Assembly (NCBI GenBank): GCA_051001455.1
Contig: JBPCNH010000010.1
Span: 1-14,020, forward strand
Direction of reading: 5' to 3'
From: JBPCNH01 sp051001455
Lineage (GTDB): Bacteria > Actinomycetota > CADDZG01 > WHSQ01
Length of the DNA stretch: 14,020 nucleotides
Part shown: positions 13,520-14,020 of the stretch, piece by piece
Position numbering within the stretch: the stretch's first letter is position 1
Layout of the letters: each line of letters opens with the position of its first letter
The notes under the pieces: generated by a model
What the model was told of the DNA's origin: nothing
Seen by the model: only the letters and a program-made list of their open reading frames with translations
Databases searched by the model: none
Program-made: the position numbers and the translations under genes

Positions 13520-14020
13520 GTGGTGCTCCTGTTCGATGTCGTTGAGGATCGACTCGCGCGCGATCGGGAGCTCACGCGGCTCGTGGAAGTCTCAGTAATA
13601 GAACCCCCGCCAGCGCCGACCGTCGACGACATTCTGGCGGCCCTCGTCGATCCGCCCGTGCCCGCGAAGGCGTCTCCGACCAAGGTCCGAGAGCGACCCC
13701 CCGTCGCGCGGAAATCCGTCGACTACCTGGCGATCGAGGCGCACAACTCGAAGCTCGGACTCGCCGGCGAGGGATTCGCGCTCAACTTCGAGCGCGCTCG
13801 GCTCATCCATGCGGGGAAGGCGTCCCTCGCCGATAAGATCGAACACACTTCGGTCGCTGTCGGCGACGGGACGGGTTACGACATCCGCTCGTACGAGACG
13901 GACGGGACGGATCGCTTCATCGAAGTGAAGACGACGGGATACGGGATTTACACCCCGTTCTATCTGTCGCGTAACGAGGTAACCGTCTCGGCCGATCTCG
14001 ACGCGAAGTACCATCTGTAC
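13520..14020 (+). CDS. DUF3883 domain protein (PD-(D/E)XK-like), 3' end beyond window
   Basis: The frame stays open to the last base, so the C-terminus is missing; about 167 residues are visible. From about residue 70 it matches DUF3883: VDYLAIEAHNSKLGLAGEGF, FERARLIHAGKASLADKIEH, GDGTGYDIRSYE, RFIEVKTTGYG and TPFYLSRNEV. Asp in GYDI and the Glu and Lys of EVKTT fit the PD-(D/E)XK nuclease core. DUF3883 is common in defence proteins, alone or fused to helicases. The upstream part (DVVEDRLARDRELT, then VDDILAALVDPP) looks like a genuine N-terminal region. The start is uncertain: GTG 13520 has AGGA 6 bases before it, while the open frame reaches back to ATG 13298 through IS-derived sequence. 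The insertion scar may have replaced the original promoter or start. Confidence 0.7.
   Translation, partial: MVLLFDVVEDRLARDRELTRLVEVSVIEPPPAPTVDDILAALVDPPVPAKASPTKVRERPPVARKSVDYLAIEAHNSKLGLAGEGFALNFERARLIHAGKASLADKIEHTSVAVGDGTGYDIRSYETDGTDRFIEVKTTGYGIYTPFYLSRNEVTVSADLDAKYHLY

Noticed and set aside
13592..14014. 140-residue minus-strand ORF at the right end
   Set aside because: The plus strand here encodes a recognisable DUF3883 domain with EVKTT; the minus ORF is its shadow.
1..14020. CRISPR array, rRNA or intact insertion sequence
   Set aside because: No regularly spaced repeats, no rRNA-like sequence and only a decayed OrfA fragment were seen.

Overview
The window comes from a high-GC bacterium. 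GC-rich third codon positions and Shine-Dalgarno sites (GGAGGTG, AGGAG, AAGGAGG) lead most of the main genes. A sigma-54-type DNA-binding domain in one gene points to a lineage that uses sigma-54, but I cannot fix the phylum. Most of the window (363 to 11872) is one minus-strand defence island. It is flanked by the end of an unrelated gene on the left and by a mobile-element scar plus a second nuclease-type gene on the right.

Reading the island in its own direction (right to left):
(1) A HhH-GPD DNA glycosylase with the Tyr/Asp pair of the Mig.MthI T:G mismatch glycosylase (11872-11189).
(2) A Dcm-type cytosine-5 methyltransferase carrying an N-terminal MerR/BldC-like helix-turn-helix (11073-9859).
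(3) An EcoRII-like restriction endonuclease, predicted to cut CCWGG (9859-8609).
(4) A Z1-domain superfamily II ATPase (8541-5962).
(5) A PD-(D/E)XK motif protein of the DUF4420 type (5947-4958).
(6) A GHKL ATPase of the paraMORC/MutL-like type (4958-3090).
(7) An uncharacterised 301-residue protein (3090-2185).
(8) A 605-residue protein that joins a DUF6339-like N-terminus to the C-terminal DNA-binding domain and RpoN box of sigma-54 (2180-363).
Several junctions are TGATG overlaps, so translation is probably coupled.

Genes 1 to 3 form a complete type II restriction-modification unit with its own repair enzyme for deaminated 5-methylcytosine. Genes 4 to 8 resemble the ATP-dependent Z1/GHKL/nuclease restriction modules already known next to cytosine methyltransferases. 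My reading is that one methyl mark protects the host from two effectors: a simple CCWGG nuclease and a large ATP-driven complex. The sigma-54-type domain on the last gene is the least expected part. A tandem AACCCTGGAC repeat just upstream of the methyltransferase contains two CCTGG sites and is a good candidate operator for its helix-turn-helix.

To the right, a 434-base control region (11873-12306) separates the island from a divergent plus-strand gene with a DUF4145-like C-terminus (12307-13128). That region has an AT-rich core with a direct repeat and a possible 58-codon ORF. After the DUF4145 gene come an 18-bp-stem hairpin, a decayed IS3-family OrfA with two in-frame stops, and the start of a DUF3883 gene that runs off the window end. 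Bases 1-277 hold the 3' end of an unrecognised plus-strand gene that converges on the island.
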